NCBI GenBank assembly: GCA_030527925.1
Contig: JAUMZW010000008.1
Coordinates: 1-64,000, forward strand
Source of the DNA: Streptococcus sp.
Lineage (GTDB): Bacteria; Bacillota; Bacilli; Lactobacillales; Streptococcaceae
Direction of reading: 5' to 3'
DNA: 64,000 bases
Made by a program: the position numbers and the translations under genes. The stretch's first letter is position 1. Each line of letters opens with the position of its first letter. The notes under the pieces are model-generated. The model did not search any database, was not told the origin of the DNA, and worked only from the letters and a program-made list of their open reading frames with translations. Positions 8,338 to 17,674 of this stretch are shown piece after piece.

Positions 8338-9538
8338 TTCTTTCCTTTCTAATAAAGTCAAAAATAACTTCCTTTTTATTTTCTAATTGATTAAGTACAA
8401 TCGCCTTTTCTATTTTTTTCAAGATATTGCCTAAATCAGGACCTGGTTGAAATTGGCATTCATTAATCAACATACCACCATTTACGACAATTTCACTTTT
8501 ATCTTTAATATTAAGACTATCTTTTAAAAATCTTAATTGTTCCTTATCAAGTTCTAAACCAAAAGCATATCTTAGCTCTTCTGCTTGTAGCAATAAAGAA
8601 TAACCACAAGTATATAAATCATAATGATTATAGGCTCTGTTCATTCTTTCACGATACAATGATACAATCGTTGTAACATCTTTTTGAAAGTTGACAGATG
8701 TCTTCCAAGCTCTTAAAAAGGAGCTAACATCTCTGATATCTATAGCAAGACATAGAGCTGCCCAAGCCTGTTCTGAACTTCCAAAAACGAAAGATTCAGA
8801 AACTTCCTCTAAAAAATTATCTAATAACAATAATTTTTTAGATAAATGAGGCAAATAACGATAAGACTCACAAAAAATAAAATAAGAGAGACCTTTTTTC
8901 CAAAAAGGAGAAGTCAATAGCTTATCTAATTCAATAAATGAACGTTCGATTGAAATTTTTTCAAGAAGCGAGCTACTTTCTTTCATCGCCTCTAAAGTTT
9001 CTTTCTCAATAATAAAATCAAGGTGAGCGGCAAAGCGAAAACCTCTTAAAATCCTTAAAGCATCTTCACGAAAACGTTCTTTAGCAACTCCAACTGCTCT
9101 TAACACTTTCTGATTAAGATCTTCAATTCCATGAAATAAATCAATTATTTCACCTTTATCAGTTAAAGCTAGAGCATTTATCGTAAAATCTCGTCTTTTT
9201 AAGTCTTCATTTAAAGAGCGAACAAAATTAACATGACTTGGTCTTCGAAAATCCACATAGACATCTTCTGTTCTAAATGTCGTGACTTCATACCCGTCAT
9301 CACCATTTAAAACTAGAACTGTACCGTGTTCAATTCCGACATCAACAGTCCTTGAAAAAATTGTTTTAATTTCTTGTGGATAAGCACTTGTTGCAATATC
9401 AACATCATGTATAGGACGATTTAACAAAACATCCCTTACACTCCCACCAACAAAATAGACTTCATAGTTCTTATTTTTTATCTTCTCTAATATTGGTAAA
9501 GCCTTCTGAAATTCAGAAGGCAGATTGTTTAATTTCAT
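8330..9538 (-). CDS. cca: CCA tRNA nucleotidyltransferase
   Basis: A 402-residue class II CCA-adding enzyme that builds or repairs the 3' CCA end of tRNAs from CTP and ATP. The head domain has GGSVRD and the metal-binding DVDIAT pair (about residues 31-50), and the nucleotide-selecting [10 protein letters not shown] region follows at about 113-124. [13 protein letters not shown] and helical body/tail regions complete the usual length. Its start overlaps the dapB stop by four bases (ATGA), and its end overlaps the ABC-F start. No defect is visible. Confidence 0.95.
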   Translation of the reverse strand: MKLNNLPSEFQKALPILEKIKNKNYEVYFVGGSVRDVLLNRPIHDVDIATSAYPQEIKTIFSRTVDVGIEHGTVLVLNGDDGYEVTTFRTEDVYVDFRRPSHVNFVRSLNEDLKRRDFTINALALTDKGEIIDLFHGIEDLNQKVLRAVGVAKERFREDALRILRGFRFAAHLDFIIEKETLEAMKESSSLLEKISIERSFIELDKLLTSPFWKKGLSYFIFCESYRYLPHLSKKLLLLDNFLEEVSESFVFGSSEQAWAALCLAIDIRDVSSFLRAWKTSVNFQKDVTTIVSLYRERMNRAYNHYDLYTCGYSLLLQAEELRYAFGLELDKEQLRFLKDSLNIKDKSEIVVNGGMLINECQFQPGPDLGNILKKIEKAIVLNQLENKKEVIFDFIRKERNE

Positions 9539-10302
9539 AATAAATGTTCCAAACCGTATACAAGTTCCTTACGTTTAACAACTTCTTTAATTCCCAAATT
9601 AACACCACCCATAAATGATGTTCTATCATATGAATCATGACGTAGCGTTAATCCTTCTCCTTGTCCACCAAAAAGTACTTCTTGATGAGCCACCAAACCT
9701 GGCAAACGAACACTATGGATACGAAAACCATCGTACAATGCTCCTCTGGCCCCATCAAGTAATTCTTCTTCATCACTAATCCCTTGGTGTTTCTTTTCTC
9801 TTACTGATGCAATACGCTCAGCCGTTTTGATGGCTGTTCCACTCGGAGCATCCTTCTTATTATCGTGATGAAGCTCAATAATTTCAAGATTCGGAAAATA
9901 TTTGGCAGCTTTTTCAGCAAATTCCATCAATAGAATTGCACCTATTGTAAAATTAGGGGCAATAAGACCACCTACTTGCTTTTCATGCGATAAGGAAATC
10001 AACTCCCCAATTTCCTTTTCTGTAAAACCTGTCGTTCCAACAACAGGTGCAAACCCATTTTCTAAGGCAAAACGTGTGTTTTCAAATGCTACTTTTGGGA
10101 TTGTGAAATCAACCCATACATCTGCTTTACAATCTTGCAATTGTAATTTATCCGTATAAACTGGTACGCCATTAATGTCCTTTTCTGTAGCAAAAGGATC
10201 TAGTAAAGCAACTAACTCCAGTTCATCATCATTTTTAACCATATCATAGGCTGTAGAACCCATTTTCCCTTTAAATCCTGCGATAATAACTTTTATACTC
10301 AT
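9535..10302 (-). CDS. dapB: 4-hydroxy-tetrahydrodipicolinate reductase
   Basis: A 255-residue NAD(P)H-dependent reductase of the diaminopimelate/lysine pathway. The N-terminal Rossmann motif [11 protein letters not shown] (about residues 6-16), the GTTGFTEKE segment and the catalytic/substrate motif [13 protein letters not shown] (about residues 144-156) are all present. Length is typical. It lies 12 bases after the degV gene and overlaps cca. Streptococcal peptidoglycan uses lysine, so the enzyme serves lysine synthesis. Confidence 0.95.
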   Translation of the reverse strand: MSIKVIIAGFKGKMGSTAYDMVKNDDELELVALLDPFATEKDINGVPVYTDKLQLQDCKADVWVDFTIPKVAFENTRFALENGFAPVVGTTGFTEKEIGELISLSHEKQVGGLIAPNFTIGAILLMEFAEKAAKYFPNLEIIELHHDNKKDAPSGTAIKTAERIASVREKKHQGISDEEELLDGARGALYDGFRIHSVRLPGLVAHQEVLFGGQGEGLTLRHDSYDRTSFMGGVNLGIKEVVKRKELVYGLEHLL

Positions 10303-10314
10303 GGGTTTCCTTTC

Positions 10315-11160
10315 TTATTTTGGACTGAGAGCAACAGCTATTGCTCCTTCACCTAGATGAGTTGCAATGACAGCGCTAAACGGCGCAACTTCAATTGTGT
10401 CTATCTGTAATTCTGTTTCTAGTAATGCTTTAAATTGTAAAACCTTATATTCAGCTTTTGAGTGCAATAAAATCACATGATATTGGCTTATATCTTCAGT
10501 ATTTTCTAGAATATTGACTAAATATTTTAGAGCTTTCTTCTCTGTTCTCACCTTACTAAAAACAACAATTTTTCCTTCTTCATCAAAGTACAATATTGGT
10601 TTTATATTCAAGAGATTACCTATTAAAGCCGAACCATTTGACAAACGACCACCTTTCACCAAATGGTTCAAATCATCAACCATGATATAGGCACGTGTTT
10701 TTGAAATATGGTGACTAAGGTGGGACATTATTTCAGAAAAACTTGATCCCTTGTCATAATCATTAAAAACAGTTTCGACTAAATAGCCCAGTGGACGAGA
10801 TGTAATTTTACTATCTGGAAAAGTAATGGTCAAACCTGGATATTCATCTGGTAGATATTGAATATTTTGCCAAAACCCTGATATTCCTGATGACAAGAAC
10901 AAACCAATAACATGAGTATAGCCTGTATTTTGAAGCTGATTTAAAACTTCAACAAGCTCTGAAAGATTAGGTTGACTTGTATGAGGAAGATTTTTTGAGT
11001 TTCTCATCTTAGCATAGAACTCTTCCAAATCAATCGTTTTTCCTTCTATATACGAAGTATTTTCAAAAATAATCGGAATATCAAGTACAAACAATTCTTC
11101 TCTATTTTGATAAGATTCATCAAGGTAAGCTGTATTGTCTGTAATAACTGCTAGTTTCAT
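10315..11160 (-). CDS. DegV family fatty-acid-binding protein
   Basis: A 281-residue protein of the DegV (FakB-like) family. Members bind a fatty acid between two domains and, in FakB proteins, present it to the kinase FakA for phosphorylation. Visible features are the N-terminal AVITDNTAYLD strand, the TSQPNLSE segment, LSSGISGFWQN and the KGGRLS motif near residues 168-173. It starts at ATG 11160, overlapping the stop of the DUF1149 gene by one base. Whether this copy serves FakA cannot be read here. Confidence 0.88.
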   Translation of the reverse strand: MKLAVITDNTAYLDESYQNREELFVLDIPIIFENTSYIEGKTIDLEEFYAKMRNSKNLPHTSQPNLSELVEVLNQLQNTGYTHVIGLFLSSGISGFWQNIQYLPDEYPGLTITFPDSKITSRPLGYLVETVFNDYDKGSSFSEIMSHLSHHISKTRAYIMVDDLNHLVKGGRLSNGSALIGNLLNIKPILYFDEEGKIVVFSKVRTEKKALKYLVNILENTEDISQYHVILLHSKAEYKVLQFKALLETELQIDTIEVAPFSAVIATHLGEGAIAVALSPK

Positions 11161-11540
11161 TAAATATTAAACTCCAAATTTACACCTGGTTGATCAAGAG
11201 CGATTTCTGTTACTTCATAAGTTAATCGCTGTACCATATCTAGTAAAGGTGCCGATAAACTTTCTGCTTCCTCTTGTGAAAATTCACTAGGTTCATTAAC
11301 GATGCGATTCTTAATTTGAACAATTTGGGAAATTACACCACTTATAACAAATTCATCACGGACAATAATAAATTGTAAAACAGCTACAATAGATGTTTCC
11401 ACTTTTATTTCATCACGATTTAATAATTGAAAGGTCACTTCAAAATTTGTTTTTGGTTCACCATTTTCTTTTTCCCATTCCAAATTTCTAGCATCATAAT
11501 GGTATTGGTTGACAAATTCTTGTTCACGAATAATTTCCAT
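11160..11540 (-). CDS. DUF1149 family protein
   Basis: A 126-residue acidic cytoplasmic protein of the DUF1149 family, which is common in streptococci and lactococci just upstream of degV. It shows alternating beta strands, as expected from the SecB-like fold proposed for this family, with FEVTFQLLNRDEIKVETS in the middle. No enzyme motif is visible. It is first in a seven-gene operon running to 2966, behind an extended -10 promoter at 11568-11576. Confidence 0.8.
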   Translation of the reverse strand: MEIIREQEFVNQYHYDARNLEWEKENGEPKTNFEVTFQLLNRDEIKVETSIVAVLQFIIVRDEFVISGVISQIVQIKNRIVNEPSEFSQEEAESLSAPLLDMVQRLTYEVTEIALDQPGVNLEFNI

Positions 11541-11567
11541 GATTTTCTCCTAAGTATAATAATTTAT

Positions 11568-11576
11568 ATTATACCA
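11568..11576 (-). promoter_or_regulatory. Extended -10 promoter of the DUF1149-degV-dapB-cca operon
   Basis: Read on the minus strand, TGGTATAAT with TATAAT at 11568-11573 gives a TGn extended -10 box. No good -35 lies 17 bases upstream. The transcript would start about 20 bases before the ATG. Confidence 0.65.
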
Positions 11577-11683
11577 TACTTCTAATATTGAAAACAGTGT
11601 TCAAAATGAAATAACATAAAATATTCCTATTATGTTATGATGGACGTAAATAAGTTTAATTTGCCTTCACTTATCAAAATAAA

Positions 11684-11727
11684 AACTGTTCAACAATACA
11701 AGAAAAACCTCATAATGTTGAACAGTT
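11684..11727 (-). terminator. Terminator of the glycosyltransferase/lipoprotein operon
   Basis: AACTGTTCAACA (11684-11695) pairs perfectly with TGTTGAACAGTT (11716-11727). On the minus strand it follows the glycosyltransferase stop by about 15 bases and ends in a T-rich run. Confidence 0.8.
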
Positions 11728-11741
11728 AAATAATATGATTT

Positions 11742-12752
11742 TTAAGAAACAAAGATAACTTTACGTTGAATACCATAGCCTATAACAAATAGTAATGCTT
11801 CTGTTAACAATTTGGCTAAAGCTAAAGCAAGACCCATACTCACTAGCATATCTAGGAGAAAATAATTAAACGTTAACATGGTAATCACTAGGAAAAAATA
11901 ATAAATCATTGATTTTAGGGGCTCTGCATTCTTTTTAAATACAACATTTGCATTTAGAAAATATTGTAAAGATGCACTAATTACTCTAGAGACAACAACA
12001 GATAAAAATAAATTTTTTGTTACTGCCATTAATAAAAATAGAAAGAATAAGTCAGTCAGTGCCGCGACGACAGAAGCCCCCGAAAACTTTAAAAAAGGTT
12101 TATAAATCATGAGAGAATCTTTTATTGGTCTAAAGTGTGAACTCTTATTCTCTTCTAAATATACCGTTTCAATTGGCTCTTCTAACAAGGTAATACCTGA
12201 TTTTTTTGCATCAAGCAACATGTTGAATTCATACTCAAAACGGTCCCCTTCTAGCTTTAATAACCAAGGAATTAGTGAAGCTTTAACTCCTCTCAATCCT
12301 GTTTGAGTATCAGTAACAGGCTGTCTTGTTGCACATCTAAATAAGAAAGCAGTTATCTTATTTCCTAGACGACTTCTAAGAGGTACTCTACCAACAAATG
12401 CTCTAGCTCCCAGAACTATTGTATTCTCGGTATCAGAGACAGTATGAGCAACTTTCATAATATCCTCAAGTAAATGTTGGCCATCACTATCTGCTGTAAC
12501 AATGACATCATCAGATGTTACTTTATTTTCTAAGTATGAAAATGCTGTTTTTAAAGCTGCACCTTTTCCTTTATTAGTCTCGTGTTCTAAAACCGTTATG
12601 CCTAATGCTTTTATATCATTAAAAAATGGTTGATAGAATGGTCCTGAACCATCATTTACAACTAATAAATTGGCCATTGATTTTTCTTGTAAATTTTCGA
12701 CCAATTGAACTAGGCGTTCATCTGGTTCATAACTAGGAATTATAATATACAT
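11742..12752 (-). CDS. GT2 glycosyltransferase with C-terminal GtrA-like membrane domain
   Basis: A 336-residue protein joining two domains. Residues 1-210 are a family 2 glycosyltransferase, with the N-terminal IPSYEPDERL nucleotide-binding strand and the metal-binding VTADSDGQHL near residue 86. Residues about 215-336 carry four hydrophobic segments of the GtrA/DPMS-like type. Such fusions usually load a sugar onto undecaprenyl phosphate for transfer outside the membrane. It lies 18 bases after the carbohydrate-binding lipoprotein gene, so the two are co-transcribed, and a terminator follows. The sugar and acceptor are unknown; envelope decoration is an inference. Confidence 0.85.
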   Translation of the reverse strand: MYIIIPSYEPDERLVQLVENLQEKSMANLLVVNDGSGPFYQPFFNDIKALGITVLEHETNKGKGAALKTAFSYLENKVTSDDVIVTADSDGQHLLEDIMKVAHTVSDTENTIVLGARAFVGRVPLRSRLGNKITAFLFRCATRQPVTDTQTGLRGVKASLIPWLLKLEGDRFEYEFNMLLDAKKSGITLLEEPIETVYLEENKSSHFRPIKDSLMIYKPFLKFSGASVVAALTDLFFLFLLMAVTKNLFLSVVVSRVISASLQYFLNANVVFKKNAEPLKSMIYYFFLVITMLTFNYFLLDMLVSMGLALALAKLLTEALLFVIGYGIQRKVIFVS

Positions 12753-12770
12753 AACTGCCTCCTCTTATTT

Positions 12771-14291
12771 TTACCTATTTCCTGGACCATTACCTCCAGG
12801 ACCACCGTCGCCAGGAGTCCCGCCAGGTCCTCCTCCCATACCACTATTACCAGTTTGAAGGCTAGCCGTTTCTGTCGTTGATTCGCCATCTACTGTAATG
12901 GTATATGTTTCACCTTCTTTAATATTTGCTGATGTTGCTAGTACACTTGTAAATGCAATATTAGCCGTATAACTTGCTATCTCTTTACCACTCGAATCAG
13001 TGATAGTAACCTTAGACCCTTTCTTACCGGAAACTGATGTTGACATCACAGATGCTTGTGTTGATGAAGAACTAAAACCTTGAGCCATTCCTGATGGACC
13101 AACAATAACCGCTTTACCTCCTGTTAATGTCGCTGTTCCATCGTAGTCAAACGGTGCATTTCCATCATTAACAGAACCAGAGACATACAATTCTCCACCA
13201 TTCATCACAATATTTCCATTGGAGTCAATTCCATCACCTTCAGCAGTAACATTAATGGTCCCACCATCAATCATGATTAAAATATCAGTATCTTCTGACA
13301 CAGACTGTCCTGGACCACCTTCTGATGCTGAGGCACTTGGGTCCGCAGCGTTCAAACCATCATCAGTTGCTGTAACTGTAACTTTTCCATCAATGATATG
13401 AATTGATTTACCTTCTAAACCTTCATTACTTTTACTAACAGTAATTGTACCACTAGCCACTACAAGAGCATTTGATGCATGTACACCATCATCTCCTGCA
13501 GCAATTTCTAACTCAGATTTTTCTAAGTAAATATTTCCTTGACTGGTATCTTCATCATTATCCGAATGTAAACCATCCTCATCAGATTCTATATTTAATT
13601 TTGCATTCGTAATATTTAAAGAATCATTTGTATTAATGCCATGTTTTTTTGCATTAATTGTATATGTACCGCCAGTAATATGAATACTATCATTACCTTC
13701 TACACCATGCTTATAATTTCCATTCAAGGTAAGATTACCATTACCATTAAGTGTCAAATCACTTTTTGAGAAGATAGCGGCATCCATATCCGAATCACTA
13801 TGGTTACTTGAATCAGAAATGGTGTTTTTTGATCCATCTGCTAAAGTTATATAAACTTTGGCTGCCTTTTCTACTGCAATAGCAGCATCAGAATTTTCCA
13901 TCGACACATTGTCAAGAACAATTTGTACCTCATCAGAGTCAGCAGCTGTAACTTTTATTTGAACATTTTTTGATGTTCCAGATACAATATAAGTTCCTGC
14001 TTTGCTAATTGTTACAGTCGAATCAGAAGTACTGACACCATCTCCAGATACCTTTGCACTACTATCTGATAATGTAATTTTAGCAGCTGAACTTTTATCA
14101 TAACTTGCATCTAAATCCTTAGTTGTAAAATAATCCGAAGAAGTTGCTGATGACTTGGTTTTTGAAGAAGTTGACGTTTGATTTGTTGTCGAAGTTGTTG
14201 TTGATGACGTTTTTGAAGAACACGCCCCTAAAGTTAATAGGGCAATAGTTGATAATAAAATAATTTTAGATTTTGATTTTTTCAATAACAT
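12771..14291 (-). CDS. Carbohydrate-binding-domain lipoprotein (Cthe_2159-like beta-helix)
   Basis: A 506-residue predicted lipoprotein. The signal peptide ends LLTLGACSS, with the lipobox Cys near residue 24, followed by a Ser/Thr linker (about 25-55). The body (about 60-470) repeats short Ile/Val-Asn-Gly-Asp turns such as GIDSNGNIVMNGG and GDDGVHASNALVV, as in the right-handed beta-helix of Cthe_2159-type calcium and polysaccharide-binding proteins. The tail is rich in Gly and Pro (about 478-506). It should sit on the outer membrane face and bind a glycan. A CiaR-like repeat lies about 100 bases upstream. Confidence 0.85.
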   Translation of the reverse strand: MLLKKSKSKIILLSTIALLTLGACSSKTSSTTTSTTNQTSTSSKTKSSATSSDYFTTKDLDASYDKSSAAKITLSDSSAKVSGDGVSTSDSTVTISKAGTYIVSGTSKNVQIKVTAADSDEVQIVLDNVSMENSDAAIAVEKAAKVYITLADGSKNTISDSSNHSDSDMDAAIFSKSDLTLNGNGNLTLNGNYKHGVEGNDSIHITGGTYTINAKKHGINTNDSLNITNAKLNIESDEDGLHSDNDEDTSQGNIYLEKSELEIAAGDDGVHASNALVVASGTITVSKSNEGLEGKSIHIIDGKVTVTATDDGLNAADPSASASEGGPGQSVSEDTDILIMIDGGTINVTAEGDGIDSNGNIVMNGGELYVSGSVNDGNAPFDYDGTATLTGGKAVIVGPSGMAQGFSSSSTQASVMSTSVSGKKGSKVTITDSSGKEIASYTANIAFTSVLATSANIKEGETYTITVDGESTTETASLQTGNSGMGGGPGGTPGDGGPGGNGPGNR

Positions 14292-14388
14292 ATTTTCTAT
14301 CTTTCTAATACCTTTTTAAGTATCTATTTAAATGATTTAATCATGTTAAGAGTTTACTACTTGTTTCCTAAAGTTAACTAAATTTTTC

Positions 14389-14405
14389 CTTAAGAGAAGC
14401 TTAAA
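14389..14405 (-). promoter_or_regulatory. CiaR-like direct repeat upstream of the lipoprotein gene
   Basis: On the minus strand TTTAAG-CTTCT-CTTAAG matches the CiaR half-site pattern NTTAAG with a five-base gap known from pneumococcus. It lies about 98 bases upstream of the ATG. No good -10 box follows at the spacing seen in activated CiaR promoters, so the site could repress or be fortuitous. Confidence 0.45.
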
Positions 14406-14427
14406 TCCCCTTGAATCACATCATTCT

Positions 14428-14814
14428 TTACTTTTTGCTAAAAATTCCTCTTCCAATACTTAATACGAAGAAAAAAGTAGCCCCCCACCAATAAGGAGTC
14501 TCAAAGGTTGTCGTACGACCTGAAATCTCAATAATACCTTTAACAAGACAACCACTTACAATAATTGCAATACTTGAATTAAAGAGTAAAATAGAATATC
14601 GATTGTTTAACCATGTTAATCCTTTAATTGTTAAAATATAAACTATAGCTCCAAAAACAGTTGCTAAAAACATCAAACGCATATAAATTGAAGATTCTCC
14701 ATACGAAAAATGTTCATATACAAAGTTAAAGATTATAAGAAAAACACTTAATCCTAATAAAGTAATTGCTGTTGTTTTGCTGCTTTTTTTAATATCCAAT
14801 ATAGACAATATCAC
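14428..14814 (-). CDS. Small four-helix membrane protein
   Basis: A 128-residue protein with about four hydrophobic segments (residues 14-32, 44-64, 76-94 and 105-122) and a basic C-terminal end. The start is probably GTG 14814, the first start in frame, inside the end of the phosphodiester glycosidase gene (26-base overlap), which suggests coupling. No family is recognised. Its tie to the neighbour suggests it assists the same envelope process. The exact start is uncertain because no clear ribosome-binding site is visible. Confidence 0.65.
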   Translation of the reverse strand: MILSILDIKKSSKTTAITLLGLSVFLIIFNFVYEHFSYGESSIYMRLMFLATVFGAIVYILTIKGLTWLNNRYSILLFNSSIAIIVSGCLVKGIIEISGRTTTFETPYWWGATFFFVLSIGRGIFSKK

Positions 14815-15709
14815 TCACCGCTCTTTCTGAAATACTTCCACTAGTTGTAGGTTTATTAACTACTTGTCCATTAAAGTACATTGTTGATGACCCACCACCA
14901 TCTAAGTTATAAGCCATTGTTGCTCCGTTATCTTTCATGACTTCAGCCAATTCATATAAGGTTAATCCTGAACTTTCATCCGTACGACCGTCAGAAACAA
15001 CTACTACATAGTGAAGATCATCAATAACTCCAATTGCAGTTCTTGGATTATCCGCCATGGCACGACCAACCTCATCTGATGTTGATACTGCAATTTCACC
15101 ATCCTTAACTAAAGTAGGACCAAATGTAAAAGTATTAACTACACCACTATCTAATAGTTTTTGTGCAGTAGTATCACTCTCTGAAATCGTTGAAAAACTA
15201 CCATCTTTATACATGATCAAGTCTTCATAATCTGAATCACGCTCAGTATCACGATACAAATTACCATTTTTAATTACATACCCAGTACTATTTGCACCAT
15301 AATAATCACCATTGATTGCAAATATGGCATTATTATTTTCAGCCATAGATGATGTCTTTTCCGTTACATTTGTTCCATAAGTACTTTGTGCTAAAGCTGT
15401 TTTTAAATAATCCGCACTAGATAATTGAATATCCGCTACATAAACTGTTGTATCATTAACACGTTTAGTCGTAATATTTATTTTAATGTTATCATCCTCA
15501 TATGAACTATCTGTTTTAGTGACCTTACCTGTTGACGTTGATGCACTTTTTGTTTCAGATGTTGAACTCGATGTTGTAGTTGAGGTTGCTATTGGTGTTG
15601 TTGAAATAGCTTCTGCTAACACAAATGTTTTCAATAATGCATACGTATTAGCTGATAACAATACTGCTGAAAACAGTAATGTATAAAAATGTTTTTTAAT
15701 AAATTTCAT
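14789..15709 (-). CDS. Phosphodiester glycosidase family protein (NAGPA domain), secreted
   Basis: A 306-residue protein with an N-terminal signal anchor (about residues 8-33), a Ser/Thr-rich linker, and a NAGPA/DUF2233-type domain. Typical motifs are AIGVIDDLHYVVVVSDGR and YNLDGGGSSTMYFNG near the C terminus. Relatives in bacteria are called exopolysaccharide or phosphodiester alpha-GlcNAcase proteins and cleave sugar-phosphodiester bonds outside the cell. ATG 15709 is preferred over one 18 bases upstream because AAGGAA at 15714-15719 is well placed. Three CiaR-like half-sites lie 60-86 bases upstream. Confidence 0.85.
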   Translation of the reverse strand: MKFIKKHFYTLLFSAVLLSANTYALLKTFVLAEAISTTPIATSTTTSSSTSETKSASTSTGKVTKTDSSYEDDNIKINITTKRVNDTTVYVADIQLSSADYLKTALAQSTYGTNVTEKTSSMAENNNAIFAINGDYYGANSTGYVIKNGNLYRDTERDSDYEDLIMYKDGSFSTISESDTTAQKLLDSGVVNTFTFGPTLVKDGEIAVSTSDEVGRAMADNPRTAIGVIDDLHYVVVVSDGRTDESSGLTLYELAEVMKDNGATMAYNLDGGGSSTMYFNGQVVNKPTTSGSISERAVSDIVYIGY

Positions 15710-15767
15710 ATTATTCCTTTCCATCATTTAAGATAGTCTTAGTTTACTTAACATCAATGAAAGAAAG

Positions 15768-15795
15768 CTTAAATTTTACTTATAGAAAACTTAAA
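15768..15795 (-). promoter_or_regulatory. Triple CiaR-like half-sites upstream of the glycosidase gene
   Basis: On the minus strand TTTAAG (15790-15795), TATAAG (15779-15784) and TTTAAG (15768-15773) recur with exactly five bases between them, an 11-base period. A further GTTAAG sits at 15747-15752. This is the arrangement expected for CiaR, though one half-site departs from consensus. Confidence 0.5.
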
Positions 15796-15807
15796 CTAAA
15801 AAACAAA

Positions 15808-15837
15808 AAGACAAACTTCAAATAAGAAGTTTGTCTT
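15808..15837 (-). terminator. Terminator of the 2-oxoacid dehydrogenase operon
   Basis: AAGACAAACTTC (15808-15819) pairs perfectly with GAAGTTTGTCTT (15826-15837), about 40 bases after the E3 stop on the minus strand. Confidence 0.8.
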
Positions 15838-15877
15838 AGACTATGAGAATCATAAAATAATAATTCTTTTTTTTTAA

Positions 15878-17632
15878 CTATTTACGTTTTGGAGGATTAT
15901 GAATAGCTTCACCGATTGTATCTAACACTGCTTCATAAAGCACCTCAGAGAATGTTGGGTGACCGTGAATTGACATTGCAACATCATCTATCGTTAATTC
16001 ATTTTCCATAATTGTTGATGCTTCATTTATAATTTCAGCTGCAGATGGACCAATTACATGCACTCCCAATATTTCATGGTATTTCTTATCTGCAATTACT
16101 TTAACAAAACCATAAGCTTGATTAGAAGCAATTGCACGACCGTTACCAACAAAACTGTTACGACCCACTAAAATATCTCCAAATTGCTCTCTTGCTTGAT
16201 CTTCAGTGAAACCACACATCGCAACTTCAGGATGAGTATAAACAGCAGCTGGTGTATATTTCAAATTAGCTTTTCGTACATTTCCATGAAGAGCATTTTC
16301 AGCCGCTACTTCACCCATACGGTATGCTGCATGGGCTAACATCTTAGTTCCATTAACATCACCTGGTGCATAAATTCCTGGAATAGATGTTTCTTGATAA
16401 TCATTAACTTTTATACGACCACGGTCAAGTTCAAGATTAAGATTTTCTAGGCCTTGAAGTTGTGGTACACGACCAATAGAAAGTAAAGCTTTCTCAGCAA
16501 CAACTTCGTTACCATCACTTAATTTTAAGCTTAATTGATTGTTAACTTCTGTAATTTCAGAAACTCCAACACCAGTTAGGAACTTCATACCGTGTTTAGT
16601 CGCTAATAATTTTTGTAATTCAAGAGATACTTCTTTATCCATAGCTGGGATAATGCGGTCTGCCATCTCAATCACAGTTACTTCAGTACCGTAAGATGCA
16701 TAAACTAACCCTAATTCAACACCGACAACACCACCACCCATAACTGCAAGAGTTTTAGGCAATTCTCTTAAATCAAGGATATCATCAGATGTCAAGACTA
16801 GCGGAGAGTCGATACCTGGGATGTTGATTCTAGAAACTTTAGAACCAGTTGCAAGAATAATATTGCGTCCTTTGAGTGTTTGACTTCCCACGGTAACAGT
16901 TTTATCAGGATTAACTGTTGCAAAACCGTCAATGGCAGTTACTTTATTAGCTTTTAGCAAACCTCTAACACCACCTGTTAATTGTTTTACTACAGAATTT
17001 TTAAAGTCAACTGTTTTGTCCATATCAATTGTATAATTTGTTGATGCTAAATTGATACCACGTCCAGCTGCAATTTTAAGGTCATCAAGAATCTCAGCAT
17101 TTTTTAAATAAGTTTTTGTAGGAATACAACCCTTATTTAAACATGTTCCACCAAATTCAGATTTTTCAATGATTGCAATTTTACCACCTAATTGAGCACC
17201 ACGAATTGCAGCGTAATAACCTGCAGGACCACCACCAACAACAATAATATCATACTCATCATCAGCCAAAGCTTCTTTTTGGGCAACTTGTGGTGATGTT
17301 TCTGAAGCTTTTGGTACTTGCATACCAGCTGCTTCAAGATTAGCAGTTGCTTCTTTAATATCTGTACTTGCTGTAGAATCACCTACAACTTCACCTTCAG
17401 TACCAATATAACCAATAACCTCTGTAACAGGAACAGTTTCACCATTTCCTCGAACTATCTTTAATAAGACACCTGAATCTTCTGCTTCAAGTTCCATATT
17501 TGTCTTATCAGACATAATCTCAAGCAAGATGTCACCTTCATTGACAGTATCACCCTCTTGTTTTTTCCACTCGATAATTTCACCTTCTTGCATATCAACA
17601 CCAAGCTTAGGCATAATAATCTCAACAGCCAT
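15878..17632 (-). CDS. lpdA: Dihydrolipoyl dehydrogenase (E3) with N-terminal lipoyl domain
   Basis: A 584-residue E3 flavoprotein that reoxidises dihydrolipoamide with NAD+. A lipoyl domain (residues 1-80, lipoyl Lys in MSDKTNME near 43) precedes the usual roughly 470-residue enzyme. Visible are the FAD motif VVGGGPAGYYAA, the redox disulfide GGTCLNKGCIPTK, the NAD motif MGGGVVGVELG and the active-site HGHPTFSE near the C terminus. The extra lipoyl domain is nearly identical in protein sequence to that of the E2 encoded just upstream. Such E3 fusions occur in streptococcal and acetoin or pyruvate dehydrogenase operons. It closes the four-gene operon. Confidence 0.95.
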   Translation of the reverse strand: MAVEIIMPKLGVDMQEGEIIEWKKQEGDTVNEGDILLEIMSDKTNMELEAEDSGVLLKIVRGNGETVPVTEVIGYIGTEGEVVGDSTASTDIKEATANLEAAGMQVPKASETSPQVAQKEALADDEYDIIVVGGGPAGYYAAIRGAQLGGKIAIIEKSEFGGTCLNKGCIPTKTYLKNAEILDDLKIAAGRGINLASTNYTIDMDKTVDFKNSVVKQLTGGVRGLLKANKVTAIDGFATVNPDKTVTVGSQTLKGRNIILATGSKVSRINIPGIDSPLVLTSDDILDLRELPKTLAVMGGGVVGVELGLVYASYGTEVTVIEMADRIIPAMDKEVSLELQKLLATKHGMKFLTGVGVSEITEVNNQLSLKLSDGNEVVAEKALLSIGRVPQLQGLENLNLELDRGRIKVNDYQETSIPGIYAPGDVNGTKMLAHAAYRMGEVAAENALHGNVRKANLKYTPAAVYTHPEVAMCGFTEDQAREQFGDILVGRNSFVGNGRAIASNQAYGFVKVIADKKYHEILGVHVIGPSAAEIINEASTIMENELTIDDVAMSIHGHPTFSEVLYEAVLDTIGEAIHNPPKRK

Positions 17633-17674
17633 TATATTCTCCTTTAAATCTTTTTTCTACTAATCTTGTTTAAA

